Positions 44,067 through 55,863 of a stretch of 64,000 bases of DNA are shown in pieces; within the stretch, counting starts at the first letter, position 1, and every line of letters starts with the position of its first letter. The stretch is from Leptoclinus maculatus (taxonomy: Eukaryota; Chordata; Actinopteri; Perciformes; Stichaeidae). The position numbers were made by a program, and so were the translations under genes. Below the pieces are notes generated by a model, which made no database searches, was not told the origin of the DNA, and saw only the letters and a list, made by a program, of their open reading frames with translations. The DNA is taken from assembly GCA_032191485.1 (NCBI GenBank), contig JAVDOI010000010.1, positions 22,466,277 to 22,530,276 on the forward strand, read 5' to 3'.

Positions 44067-44204
44067 ATTCACTGAGTTATGTTTTTGTGTGAAATTCATG
44101 TTTTGTTTGTCGACAAACCGATCCTCACAGCATCGTACGAAGTTGCGTACCTGATCGCAAATCATTCATTGAGTTATGTTTTTGTGTGAAATTCATGTTT
44201 TGTT
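44067..44204 (+). repeat. Copied transposase segment inside a 41-bp direct repeat
   Basis: Bases 44,067-44,107 recur at 44,164-44,204 with one difference. Between them lies a ~50-bp copy of 42,515-42,565 (the ILTASYEVAYLIAK codons of the same transposase) with one difference. A piece of the coding region was thus copied into the 3' untranslated part. Confidence 0.92.
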
Positions 44205-44324
44205 GGTTTTGTTCTTTGCACACAGTGATTTTGTGTGCAACTGATGCATGGTTAATTTTGTGCACTAATAAAATATATACCTATGTTTTGAAGAAATCAT
44301 ATTTTATTTTTCCAATTACGAAGG

Positions 44325-44388
44325 GTTCGGTGAATGCACTGATGAAGCTCGCAGGGTTCAGTACCTCCAATAAGGTTAAGAACCACTG
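44325..44388 (+). mobile_element. Right terminus of the hAT element
   Basis: The stretch ends GGTTAAGAACCACTG, the reverse complement of a CAGTGGTTCTTAACC-type hAT terminus. No matching left terminus or 8-bp duplication is visible. Confidence 0.65.
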
Positions 44389-45578
44389 ATTTAGAAGCAA
44401 AGGAGCATTACTTCATTTTATTACTGCATTGCCACTGCTAAGCGCCTGTCTGAACGACAGAGGACAACTAAGTGCACATGTACAATATCTGCATTACTTA
44501 TCAACATACTGTAGTACTACGTTACATTAGTAGGATATTACAGCTGTGTTGACACTTACCAAATCTTGATTAGGCGCTATGTGGCGGCTGATGTAACGTT
44601 AGCCCTCTTTGAGTAACACATGCAACACACCATCTAGGGGCGTGAACGTTAACGTTACTACAGGTGAACATGGTTCATCGACAGTTAAAATATATTATTG
44701 TCAAAGCTACATTAACAGAAATCTTGTAATGTGTTTAGCTGCAACAGTGGACTGATTAAAAGACTTTATAATGAAATATAACATCTAACATTTACAAAAG
44801 TCACCAAATAGTTACCTTGTGTAGAATGTCGTTTTCATGGTAAGACTGGAGAGGGGATGAAGGGACCTGTGAGGACATCGTCACTGAAGCGCATGCGCAC
44901 TTCTAATCTCTATTTCTTTTCTTTTTTTTGCTGGCGGGAATGGGCTTCCATAAAAAACTAAGTAACTTGAAACAAAAAATAATAATATTTATGCATTTTG
45001 CACTATTGAGTCAATTATCAGGGAAAATTCCTTAACCGCAACATCCCTATTACTGTAACTCCAAGTGCCCATTTTTGCATTGTGTAGTGTTTGCATCAAC
45101 CAACCCTTGTTCAAAGATTGCACCCCAGCAATTTAATTGTATTTTTCCTCTGTATTTTTACACTTCTTCATGTGTATTACATTGTCTCAAATTTTAAATG
45201 ACGGATGTACAAACCACTTTTACAATGTTAGAAACAGTAATGGCTTTTACATTGTCTCATGTTTAAATAGAGAGATGTAACCATATTGTTCATGTTAAGA
45301 TTTATGTTGATCTTTTGAAGTGAATTTAGTTTTTACTCATAGTAAGTAAACTAAATTACACACTAACTGTAACAAAATGTTTTATATTCTAGCAAATTTT
45401 GCCTTTGTTTATGGTAAAAGTTTTAAGTTGTAAAAAAGCAACAAGAAAATGTATATTAATCTACATTAAGTAATCTTTTTACTTTGGACTAAATTAAATA
45501 TGTGATTATTGTGTAATTAAAATGATAGTTTGTACTAAAACAGAAATGTAATTTAAGATTAAGTAATAAAATTACCTG
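44389..45578. other. Gene-free AT-rich stretch
   Basis: No genes. TTACATTGTCTCA recurs at about 45,177 and 45,247 with a following GATGTAAC/GATGTACA, hinting at an older tandem duplication next to the main array. Confidence 0.4.
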
Positions 45579-46164
45579 TAACAAATTAGTGTTTTAATTG
45601 GTTTATTCCAAAGTAAAAACTTTGCTCGTGTGTAACAGAAAATACAAGGTTTTTCCAAATTGAAAAATAAAGTTGTATCAATGTAAAAAAAAAATGGTTT
45701 ATGGTCTTTATAATTAATTATTTTACTTTGTGTGAGTGTAATTTTTTGTCTTTTTCAAAAGTAATATTTTGATTTGTCTTTAATCAAATTGTCAGGTTTC
45801 AACCAAATCATAAATATAATTTGAGAAAAACTAATACATTTACGTTTAACAAATTAGAGTATTTTAATTACTTTAGTGTAAAGTAAAAACTTTGCTTTCA
45901 TGTAATGAAAAATATTAGGTTTTTCCAAATTTTAAAATTAAGTTGTACCAAAGTCAAAAAAAGATGTATGGTCTTTATAATAAATAATACTTTTACTTTG
46001 TATAAATGTCATTTTTTGACTTTTTCAAAAGTAATATTTTGATTTGTATTTCATCAAAATTTTAGGTTTCATCCAAATCAAAAATATAATTTGAGAAAAA
46101 CTAATACATTTACGTGTAACAAATTAGAGTAATTGTTTTAAGTTAGTCCAAAGTATAATTTTTT
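45579..46164. repeat. AT-rich tandem repeat, ~269-bp unit, 2.2 copies
   Basis: The word TAACAAATTAG starts units at 45,579, 45,847 and 46,117, i.e. periods of 268 and 270 bp. Within each unit come AAAGTAAAAACTTTGCT, TTTTTCCAAATT, ATGGTCTTTATAAT, TTTCAAAAGTAATATTTTGA and AATATAATTTGAGAAAAACT. The third unit is partial. Non-coding. Confidence 0.9.
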
Positions 46165-46240
46165 TCAGTGCATGTAAAGTGAATTTGAGTACCTTTTTAA
46201 AGCGCTATACAAATAAAATGTATTATTATTATTATTATAA
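46165..46240 (+). repeat. L2-type LINE 3' tail
   Basis: GAGTACCTTTTTAAAGCGCTATAC and AAATAAAATG followed by (TTA)n resembles the tail at 13,470-13,531. No coding part precedes it. Confidence 0.6.
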
Positions 46241-47860
46241 GGTGCTCTTGATCAATTTATAAACCATATATTTGGCATATGAGTCCTTAACTTGCTGTTT
46301 GTGGTAGTTTTGCGGTAAATACAACACTGTTACATCATATTCCATTATGTGCGGTAGATCTTTTCTACTCTACCTGGTAACATGATTTAAGTGACGTAAA
46401 TGGTGAATAAATTGTATTTAAATAATAATAATACCAACAATATCATAAACATTATCAAGAGGAAAATTATAACATGCACAGAGCACAAAAAAGAAAATAA
46501 ACAAATAATATAATAATGGTGTTAATAATAATAATAATACCACAAACAGTGACGACATTTACAAAGATGATGATAATGACAATAACATAATTTGTTACAA
46601 TATTATGAAGTGAGTAAGTAGGTACTACTACTACAAATATTATTACTAATATTACTACACTACTACTACTACTACTACTAATAATAATAATAATAATAGT
46701 TTGGAGCAGTTAAGAGGGGTGTGACTGTGTTGATGTTCGTGTGTGATACCAGTGTGCAAGTGCATGTCACATTAAAAGTTCATAGGGATCGTGTATATGT
46801 GTGTCTGTCTGTTTTTAATAGGAGCAGCAGCTTAATTGTTGTGCCTAATTAGATGCATCACTTTAAAAGTGTCGTAATAATCGCTTCAATCACACATGCA
46901 AAACACACCTCTGAAGTCATCTTGTGCAGTTGAGTATTTTTTATATTGTATTTATTCATTATTTATTATCTTTGGAACTGCAGCAGCAAATAAACTCACA
47001 AATATAAACACAGACACATGCACTACTGGCAGCCTGTCGGAGCTTGGAGCTGTTATTCTCAGAAGAGCTGCCTCTGCTCCCATGATGCAAATTAACAAAC
47101 GCTACAAGGAATTAGTGTTTCTTGACACTGTACAAATTAACTTGTTCTGCTCCGTCTCTCTGCGATGCATGCTGCTCCTTGATACAACTCTATCTCGGTG
47201 CTATTTGGGTTTGTGTGTGTAGGACAGTTTGTGTGTGTGTGTCTGTGGATTAGAAGAAATTAGGCATGGCAAAGTCAGACAAATTTCTCTGGATGACTTT
47301 GTCCAGACAGAAACAATGTAAGGGAGGGAGACAAGCCAGATGCACACACATATTTAGAGACACACCATACACACTGACACACATAACACAAATACAAAAC
47401 ATATGCACATGCAGTCCTTACTACAAAGAGAGGCTGTCAGGTATTTCCTGACCCAGATGCACATACCTGGTCAAAAATACTGAACTTCAAACACATCGTT
47501 CCTTTTCCTCAAACAGACCTGCACAGTCTCTCACTCTCTAACTTTTCTTTCATTTAACCTCAAACACACTCACTCACAAAAAAAACACGTTCAGGTCAGT
47601 TCAGTTTGTTGTACCAGCTGGATCTGAACAGGATCTCACACAGAACATTGAACAATAATACGTGTGAAGGAATGACATAATGTGGTAACTTAACTTAATA
47701 CAAAGATGAAATATTAAATGTAAATTCTTGCAAAGTAATCAAATAAAATAGTTCAGACATGTGACTAAACATAATAATAATAATAACAGCCATTGGAAAT
47801 ATGATTAGTTTGAATTAATTTAAATTTGTTATAATTATTTTTCATATGAGGGACAGTGTG
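46241..47860. other. Gene-free stretch with trinucleotide repeats
   Basis: (AAT)n runs near 46,425 and 46,530, a (TAC)n to (TAA)n array at 46,655-46,697, and GT/CA-rich patches near 47,210-47,400. One 108-codon frame (46,896-47,222) has no known domain. Confidence 0.45.
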
Positions 47861-47867
47861 AAAACAC

Positions 47868-47974
47868 AATGATTCTTAGTTTCAGGTGATTATACACTAA
47901 TGAAAACATAGTTAGGAATATTATATTCAATTTCTGCTAACAGATCCCCTTAAATGCTACACACTGGCCCTTTA
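47868..47974. repeat. MITE-like repeat end, copy 1 (partner at 51,218)
   Basis: It shares CTTAGTTTCAGGT.ATTATACAC, AATGAAAACATAGTTA.GAAT and CACTGGCCCTTTA with 51,218-51,323 in the same order. TTAAAGGGCCAGTG-type ends are familiar to me from fish non-autonomous repeats. Confidence 0.6.
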
Positions 47975-48129
47975 GATGAAATAAATAACTACAAACTTTT
48001 TGCCCCACAGTGAGCCTCTTGTGTTAACTTTAGAGAAATGTTAGCATACTATTATGTTAATTTGGTTTTCAAGAGACAGAGTGCTTTTCATTACGCTAAC
48101 TTGTGATTCCTCGCATCCTTTCTCCTTGC

Positions 48130-48925
48130 TTGACCCGAAAATTGTTCAATCCCCGCCATCATGGAGGATCTTACAATCCCTTAAGTGCATCTCGAGGAGA
48201 CGAGGAGTGCGGAGAAAATAGGAAGATTGTAAGAATTTGTTTAAGGGCGGCGACGTGGTGGTTCGCGGAATTTTGATCCTTGGTGACACATTCTTCGCCA
48301 TAAAAAACGCAGGTGCTTTTGAGGGATTAAAAATGCCCAAAACATAACCAAACTTGGCACACACATTTTAAGTCCAAAATGTAGTTGTATGATATGATTT
48401 TAATGCTTCAGAGTAGCAAGTCGGCTCGATAGCGCCCCCTACAAAAATCCGACGAAGCAGCCCTCGCAAAATGTTCGACCCAGATGTACTAAATTTGCTG
48501 GGCACATATATCACATGGAGACTTAAAAAAAGTATCTTGGGACCATGCTCTAAACCCAACCAGAAGTCGTCCATTTTGAATTTTGTACGAATTTCTGGTG
48601 TTTTTTTGCCATTTCCAGGCGCTGCACTGAAACTCCTCCTCGACAATTAATTAGATCAACTTCAAATTTGGTCAGTACAAACTCAAGACCTTAGTGATTA
48701 AAAATGAACAAAAGCTTGAGGCTTCATGGAACGGCATGGACGTGGTGTGGCGGCCATTTTACATGGTTCGCCATTATACATCAATCTGTTGTAACTCGAC
48801 TGTACTTTGTCAAAACTGTCCCAAACTTGACAATACTTGATGAGAGTTATGGCTTAAGGACTACTGCATGCCAATATTAACTCATAATCATAGCGCCACC
48901 TACTGGCAACCACGGATGTAAGCAG
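48130..48925. repeat. Dispersed teleost repeat (TAGCGCCCCCTAC type)
   Basis: Phrases such as CGATAGCGCCCCCTAC, AAATTTGCTGGGCACATAT, GAAACTCCTCCTCGACAATT, CAAATTTGGTCAGTAC, GGCGGCCATTTTAC and CATAGCGCCACCTACTGGCA match a long non-coding repeat I know from many fish genomes. Frames inside it are not genes. Confidence 0.6.
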
Positions 48926-51000
48926 GATTCTATAAATACAGATGTCCAAACTCTGAACTTATTAAAAGGGTTTGTGGTAACACCACCAGAAAAAAAGACT
49001 TCTCTGATCTAAATATGTGCAAAGTAAGATGTTTGGAGAGCAAAAATTGGATAACAAAGGTTTTCAGATCGCGCTTGCACATGGAGTTTTCATTAATAGT
49101 AAATTGAATTGTTTTTGTTCGTTTTTCAGGCAAGTCATAATGTAAAGTAATTTAATACAATGTAAAGTTTGTTTAATAAAATCAAACTGCACCCAGCCAA
49201 ATTCCTACTATAGATTATACTACATAGGCTCACCTCTTAGCCTACATTTATTTCTCTACAAAAAGATGTTTTCTTTCCACATGGAACTATACATTCTGCC
49301 ATTTCTCCTTGACTCTTCCCGCTTAACAAAGACCTGCATTTACTTTGACAGTTTGTCATGTTACAAACACTAAAGCGCATTTACACATTAATTTTTTTGT
49401 TGATCTTTAAAGGCTTACATTTATGATGGTATTCGGAGATACACTCAAAACATTCAAGGCTTAAGACCTGGCAAAATGACCTGGCTATGCCGCTGGTCCA
49501 CACAGGAAATACTGTCGAACTCGTGCATGCAGTGTCTGATGGTCACAGAAATGCACGGCCACATCAACCAGCGTCCTGCTAGTACCCTTGACGCGCGCAA
49601 AAGTGCAAGGGCAGCTTTAATTTGAGTTATTCTTTACCTCAGAGTTGGTTTAACTTGTTTTGATGTTGCATTGTGTGTTGGTCAGTATGTTTTGTTTGTT
49701 ACTGCTGGAGTTGAATTCTCCGCTAACGTTAGGCCTTGGGTGACTGCCTTTGTGAATCAAGTGACTTGAAAACCCTCTTTAGTGAGAGACTGATACAAAC
49801 TTGAAATAAAATAAGTTGAACCTCCCATCTCTATTCGTATCATAGAAACCAATGTGTCTCAGTTGAAAAAACGCTGCACACGTTTTCAGAAAAGAGGTGC
49901 TCGTTTTTCTGTCTATATGTGTTCACTGTGTAGTAGACCAGTGATCTTTTCAGGCTGTTCTCCAGCTCTTACCCACTGCATGTTGGGATGGCTCCAGCAA
50001 CTCATCAAATCCCTGAATACGATAAGTAGTTCAGAGAATGCATGGGTGGATTTCTGAAATGTCAAGGTTTCATTACAACAGTCTGAAAAGTGAAAACGAT
50101 TATAAAAGGTTTCAGAGCTTGATAAGCAGACTTTCTTTCAAACTGCACACAACATAAACAAAACCCTGAAAACCAGATGGAAAAAACGGTCCTCTATGGT
50201 TTAAATGATACTTCACTTGTTGCTTCGTTCTTATTTTTTTAGAAAGGAAAGATTTTACCATGGTCAAAGGCAAATAGTTCATTTTATTGTCTACCCATCT
50301 GACAAACAGGATGACATGTGATGCCAGCCAATCCCACAGGAAGAGCTTCCATCACAGTCGGCAGCTGGTGGTGATGATAGATTTAAATTAAAGCCACACC
50401 TGTGAACTAAAAACTGGTCTGCCCCACGTGTGACATCACTGCCTTTTTCACTTCCTGTTCTGGCTGTCCCTGCATCGGCTCCAAGGACAATTTGGACACA
50501 GAGGCTCCCAGGAAGCTGTCTGTTTCCTGATCTGAGTCAGAAAAAAACCAGGAGGTTTGGAATAAAACAGGAAGGAGGACACAATAGAGACAAAAACATA
50601 ATTTTGAAATCTAGAACATTTTGTTGGTTATATATATTTTGATTGTATTGTGTGAAGGTGAAGGTTAATCCACAGCAATGGTTTCTGTGGAAGCATCTTT
50701 TACTTCAACATTGGCCTAGCAGTTGATTGACTCGCTTAACATGAAAATAAGCCCAAAAAAGTAGGAGGGTCTGAAAAGAAATTAAAACTGAAGCATCAAA
50801 ATGCTTTGTAATAACTGGTTATTGCGTTTAGAGCTGTTGGTGTCAGCCGCAGCTCTGCGGTCAGAGGAAAAGTGACCTTAATGTATCTAGTCTCACACAA
50901 GGATTACAAAGGAAATAGAAATTTACTTTTTTTGCAGAGCCACTCTCGTGTCTGTTTAAATATGAAGATTCATTCAGCAACCGGTTAGCTTTGCTTAACA
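48926..51000. other. Gene-free stretch
   Basis: Unique-looking DNA with no domain-bearing frame. Confidence 0.4.
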
Positions 51001-51004
51001 TTCC

Positions 51005-51115
51005 GCGGTCTCCTGCTCATAACTCCCAGTACTCCTGAGGTTTCTCCCTTTTTTCTACTGTTAAGTGTTTTTTAGGGGGGCAAATAAGTTGATTTGAATT
51101 GAAATTTAATTAAAC
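51005..51115 (+). repeat. (GAATT)n-tailed dispersed repeat fragment
   Basis: GCGGTCTCCTGCTCATAACT, CTGAGGTTTCTCCCTTTTTT, TGTTAAGTGTTTTTTAGGGG and a TTGAATTGAAATT tail fit the same family as 19,640-19,776 and 53,050-53,275. Confidence 0.5.
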
Positions 51116-51217
51116 CAATTTCTGGGCTGCTGTTGAAACACGGCGATGCAACATGGAGTTTGAAGAGGACCCACTCCCTTTGTCAGTATGAAGGATTCAT
51201 TTTTAGCTAATGAGAAC

Positions 51218-51325
51218 ACGATACTTAGTTTCAGGTCATTATACACAAATGAAAACATAGTTATGAATATTACATTCGATGTCTGGTGAAGGTTCCACTA
51301 AAATTCTAGACACTGGCCCTTTAAG
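51218..51325. repeat. MITE-like repeat end, copy 2 (partner at 47,868)
   Basis: Same word order as the copy at 47.9 kb and ending in CACTGGCCCTTTAAGG. It is non-coding. Confidence 0.6.
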
Positions 51326-51730
51326 GTTGGAGAGCTGGTGGTGTATGTCTGAATTCAAAGTCTTGAGAGGTTTTGTTTTTCTTAGTCTATCCCTGCTATC
51401 TCACTTGGCTCAGATGTGCTGATTGCTCTGTGAGTGCGTTGGGGTGCTGAATCTGTAGAAGATGTAGGACAAAAAGCCCATTTAGCCATTAGACAGACAC
51501 AACCCTGTTTTCGAGTAGAGATGGAAGGCACTTCTCTGATGACCAGAGGCTGGACACGTTGGCACCAGTGGCTGTGTGTGGGTGTTGGGTGTGTGCAGGT
51601 CAGAGTCAAGGGAGTCAGATAGGTGATGAAATGAATTCAATGTGACGCCTTCAGCTCAACACTGCCCTCACATGGTGGAGTAGAGAATGACACGGCAAGT
51701 TGATGTTCATCATAGGAGATTGCCTCTTAG

Positions 51731-52898
51731 CCCTCCTGTCATGTTCGTTTCTCCCCCCTTACTTTAGTGTTCCCGGTGAAATTTGACCGGTCTGTTTTAA
51801 CTGCTCTTACATTAACACAAAAACCATTAATCATCACCAAATTTTATTTAACACCTTTTTAAGCTGTAAACAATGTCTCAGACTAATGGTTTACATGAAT
51901 AACTGCTGTGAATATACAAAGAATAGACACTGAAAATGTATCGCTAAATTAACATTTATTGTAAAAAATCAAAATCATAATCGAAACAGAGACCAAATTC
52001 ACAGAACATCAACATAAATAGTCATCTGTGTGTGTGTTCATGCATAGGAGTGGCATTGTACAATTAGGTCGGAGTGTGCCTTGCAAACATAGGCATCACA
52101 TTTGTAGCATTTAAGGCTTGATTTATTGTCTCTAGGGGCACAGAGCTTGCATCTCTTCCTTTTCTGCCCCTGTCCTTGTTGGGGGGGAGCGGCTGGGGCT
52201 TGCAGACTCCTAACCAGACCGGCAGAGGCTGGTGTGCAGGGAAGGTGCTGGCGCCGTTGAATTAGTGGAGTTGGAAGCTGGACTAGATGTCATCCACACG
52301 AGATGCTGCATATCGTGTTGGCCCTGGCGTCATCCTTATTATGTTTTCAACTCTCGCTCTGCCTCCTCTGTCCTGGGAGGATGAATACCAGAGCAAGTTG
52401 CCACCCTTGGACTGGAATGTCACCTCAGGTGCCTGTTCCTTTGGTGCCACCTCCTCGCCATCTGTTGACTGGTCAGTCTCATAATAGTCCGGATCGAAAT
52501 CAGGATCAATGTTGTCTTCAATTTCTGAGACATCTTCCTCTATCTCCGGTTCAATCTCCTCTTCATCTGGTTAAAAAATTCTCTCTGACAGAAAATCGCC
52601 TCATCAGTCGCCTACTCATTGTGTTCACAGAGTAAAATGAGTGAATTGTGGATGTGGATGGACATAATCTAGTGTTTCCCATCCATTTCCCATGGTGGTC
52701 ACTTTTGACCGGGAACACCATGGGTGTTACAAAGTTGACTAAGCCACTAAAAATTCAATGAAAGTGGTGATCAGCGGTGTTTAAATGCCTAGTGTGGAGG
52801 ATATCATGAGGCCGTGAGGCAATCAGATGTAAAACACAATATTTATGATTGATTAAAGTTGTAAATCAGTCAGATTTGACCCGAACACGACAGGAGGG
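51731..52898 (-). mobile_element. Non-autonomous piggyBac derivative, 1,168 bp
   Basis: Perfect 10-bp inverted ends CCCTCCTGTC / GACAGGAGGG are flanked by TTAG and TTCA, decayed forms of a TTAA target. A second, inner inverted pair is GTTCCCGGT.AAATTTGACC near 51,768 and TTTTGACCGGGAACAC near 52,710. Inside, on the minus strand, are the two ends of a piggyBac transposase gene and nothing between them, so this is an internal-deletion product that would depend on another copy to move. Confidence 0.85.
52040..52575 (-). pseudogene. piggyBac transposase, N-terminus joined to Cys-rich C-terminus
   Basis: The minus strand reads an acidic N-terminal part (EEIEPEIEEDVSEIEDNIDP), then TFQSKGGNLLWYSSSQDRGG and ENIIRMTPGPTRYAASRVDD with a stop. 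After an unreadable link come GQKRKRCKLCAPRDNKSS and LKCYKCDAYVCKAHS. The MTPGPTR segment is a conserved piggyBac N-terminal word, and the CxxC..CxxC..CxxH cluster is its C-terminal zinc-binding domain. The ~400-residue catalytic part with the DDD triad is deleted. Confidence 0.82.
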
Positions 52899-53049
52899 TT
52901 CAGAGCCAAGAGTCTATTCATCTCCAATTAACTCACTCAAATGATAATTCTTTTCTGGCCATTGCTATCCAATTTTTGCCCTCATGACTCTCAATTGTGT
53001 TCAAAGTTCCTCTTAAGCTTCACTAGAGAGGCTTCATCCACAGAGCTGC

Positions 53050-53275
53050 CTCTTTTTAAAATCAATTTAATTTATTTGTATGACCCAATATAACAAATCG
53101 AAAAATGTCCACAGGGCTTCAGACTCTGTCAATCATTCGGCATCCTCTGTCTTTGGACCCTCACATTGGAAAAGGAAGAAATCCCCCAAAAAAAACGTTA
53201 ACAGGGAAAGAAGGAAGAAACGTCAGAGAGAGCAGCAGTAGAGAAATCCCTCTTCCAGGACGGGCATAGGTGCAA
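53050..53275 (-). repeat. (GAATT)n-tailed dispersed repeat, minus orientation
   Basis: On the plus strand: AATCAATTTAATTTATTTGT, ACAGGGCTTCAGACTCTGTC, GGCATCCTCTGTCTTTGGAC, CCTCACATTGG, AACAGGGAAAGAAGGAAGAA and CCCTCTTCCAGGACGGGCAT. It is the fullest copy of this family in the window, in opposite orientation to 19,640-19,776. Confidence 0.6.
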
Positions 53276-53979
53276 TAGATGTCACAAAACTGCTTACCAT
53301 AGAATTAGGTGACAAAAATAATAACTTAATGCTCATCTGCCCTCTTGGCTCTGCTGGTCTTGGTTGTATTTTCCAGTTTGGAAATCCTGAAAAAAGTCTT
53401 TAGCACACCTCTATCCATGTCAGTACTACTGTGGCAGTAACACACAAAAACTGCCCACACTGATGTTCATTGCAGCTGAATTATATTGTTTTAGTTGGCT
53501 TCGGAGGAAAATTGGTACCAGTTGGTGTTTGCACTCGGCAGTGCAGATTCTGGAGGATCACTGCTGGTCATTTTCCTCCCTGCTCTGCATGCAACCTCAG
53601 CCCTGGTCTGCACTACATTTCTTCAGCCGTATACTGTGGCTCCAATAATATGGCTAAATATCTGAGTCAGCCAAATCACTGTCAAATGTATCTCGTCCAT
53701 AACATTATCTGCACTCATATTTTGGGATGCAGTTTTTGTTGTTGGAAACGTAACTAGTTTGCAAGACAAAGGGAAGAAATTAAGTTCTGTTTTTTGACTT
53801 TCAACTTCATTTAGACAATGGTCCTTACAGCGGGTTTAGGTGGTTCTGTTTTTGAGCAGCATATGGAGTCCCCTGGCTACTCAGAGATATCCAAGCTGAA
53901 ATTGCAGCCTGTAGTTCTTCTTTGCATCCAACTATGTTACTTCACATTATGTCTCTGGATCCAGGAAGAACTGTTACTA
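53276..53979. other. Gene-free stretch
   Basis: A 95-codon frame at 53,470-53,757 has no known domain. Nothing else is recognised. Confidence 0.35.
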
Positions 53980-54175
53980 CTAGAACATGTTTACATGCTT
54001 TAATGTTCAAAAAACGCTTTATTTTTCTAACCCAGGCTGTGCTGCAGCACTGTCAGTACCCGATCCATCCCAGATGCCCAAAACGTGCTGCACATTTGCG
54101 GGCACGCCTACCCAGTATGCCTTGTGGGGCGGACCTGCCCTACTCAGCCTCTGATTGGCTACAGCCTGCTAAATG
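53980..54175 (+). repeat. Dispersed repeat, copy related to 32,843-32,930
   Basis: It starts CTAGAACATGTTTACATGCT and ends near GCCTCTGATTGGCTACAGCC. The first ~60 bases align with 32.84 kb. Confidence 0.5.
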
Positions 54176-55300
54176 CTAACGTTAGCCTAGCTATGATACT
54201 AAAAGACTTTTCGCCGTAGACTTAGCCAAGGCAGCTCACGTTTTTGTTCTCGTATTCTAAAGAGACAGCATCAGGTCCGAAGAAATCGAGAAATCAAATG
54301 AGATATCAAATATTGTCAGTTTTATGAAAGGTGAAAATTTATATTATTGATAATTATTATTATTATCATGGTAACTCTAATGTATGAAAATATGTAAAAT
54401 AATGATAAAACTATGTGTTTATTATTAGGTAAACTGTGTTTGTAAAAATCTGGAGCCTTTAGGAGAGGCAGTCTTGTGGGTGAATGGAGAGCCAGGGCCC
54501 GCAGAGCATGTTGGAGGCTGCACATCCAGAGGTACGTGGACATTGGAGTAAAGCATGGACACAGCATACCTGCCGCCCTCTCTCTGGTTCTCCAACATGC
54601 TCTGCTGGCCCTTGGTCGGCTCTTAGCTGCCTGGCTTTATCCCAAATCCCCTAAACAGTCTCCAACAAGCCACTCAGTGGATCTCCCTCTGATTCTCAGA
54701 GCACTAACGGTCTTATGGCGCGTCTCTTGAGAGACCTCCAACGAGCTAACAGCGGGGTCTGTGAGCCTGATTGGCGGGCTAGCAACCCCTGCAGGCACTT
54801 GCTTCTCGTCTCAACAGTTTGTAGGGCTTTCTTAACCCCAAAAAGGGTTTGGTAAATTTTCACCATCAATATTCGTTAAACTGACTAAATTCGTAATCTA
54901 CACAGATTATAAATCGCCTCAAAAACGAATCGGAAGTAATTGAAGTTGAAGTTCTTTATAAATATCGAACAAAAGTTCGGAAATTTGTGTTTGGTAGATT
55001 ATTTCTCTATTGTAATAATGCTTCCTGGCAATAAATCTTATACCGTTGGAAAGCCTGTTCAGTTCCCTTTTCAACGGTGCCCCATTTGTAAGGAACATGC
55101 ATTTGTGGGATGAGCAGCACAGCTGAGTATGTGGGTTGCGCCCATGAAAAATGTGCCAAATCTTCTCTGCCAATGCCAAACAGTTTATTCTGCTGTTGCT
55201 ATTGGCTCTTGTTTGGTGGATTGGATGATTGAAGTCGTATCAGTAACAAGGAAGAAACAAGACATATTGGCAATTTTACAATTAATATAATATATACTAA
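54176..55300. other. Gene-free; includes a probable dispersed repeat at 54,850-55,200
   Basis: AAATCTTATACCGTTGGAAA, CTGTTCAGTTCCCTTTTCAA and GGAACATGCATTTGTGGGAT near 55,034-55,115 look like a repeat I know from fish. The 84-codon frame at 54,476-54,730 has no domain. Confidence 0.4.
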
Positions 55301-55305
55301 TATAT

Positions 55306-55832
55306 TAGTGCTGGGCAACAATTACAATTTTTAATCGCATGATTTTTTTTAGATTAATCGCATTGTTATGGCAAAGTTCAATAATTAATTCAAAAGTAGT
55401 GTACTGCGCACTTTTATTTTAAAAGTACTGCTATATGAACAAAAGGGCAATAACATTTGGTTTGCAAACACTTTAAACAAATAAGGGGCTTTTTAACAGC
55501 AGTATTCCCTTTACACAGTAGCAGTTATATCTCTTGCACTATCTGTGCTCAGTTTGCAGACTTTATGTGAAACATTCCACTGCTGTGCAACATGAATAAA
55601 ATGTTCCGTGCACGTTTCATCAAAATGTCTGTCTTCTTTTTTCATGACAGTCAGAGCATGAATGCAGCTCTACTGTTCATCAATATAATGCTGTAACTCC
55701 GAGGTGATGATGGTTACCCAGCGATGTCCAGTAGTCTCCAGTGAGAGCAACAGCTGGTGCACGTTGTAACGTTAACGCGTTAATTAAATAATGCGTTAAC
55801 GCGTTATTATTGCGTTAACTTGCCCAGCACTA
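55306..55832. mobile_element. Non-autonomous hAT-like element, 527 bp
   Basis: Perfect 13-bp inverted ends TAGTGCTGGGCAA / TTGCCCAGCACTA, close to the CAGTGxTGG start of hAT elements. Subterminal TTAATCGCAT words (left) and GTTAACGCGTTAA palindromes (right, 55,770-55,818) are clustered and could be transposase-binding sites. It sits in an (AT)n tract, so an 8-bp target duplication cannot be judged. It is non-coding. Confidence 0.75.

Positions 55833-55863
<31 letters not shown>

Noticed and set aside
48146..48646. Minus-strand frames of 72 and 92 codons
   Set aside because: They lie within the TAGCGCCCCCTAC-type non-coding repeat.
52287..52635. Plus-strand frames of 65 and 110 codons
   Set aside because: They are antisense to the readable piggyBac N-terminal text on the minus strand.
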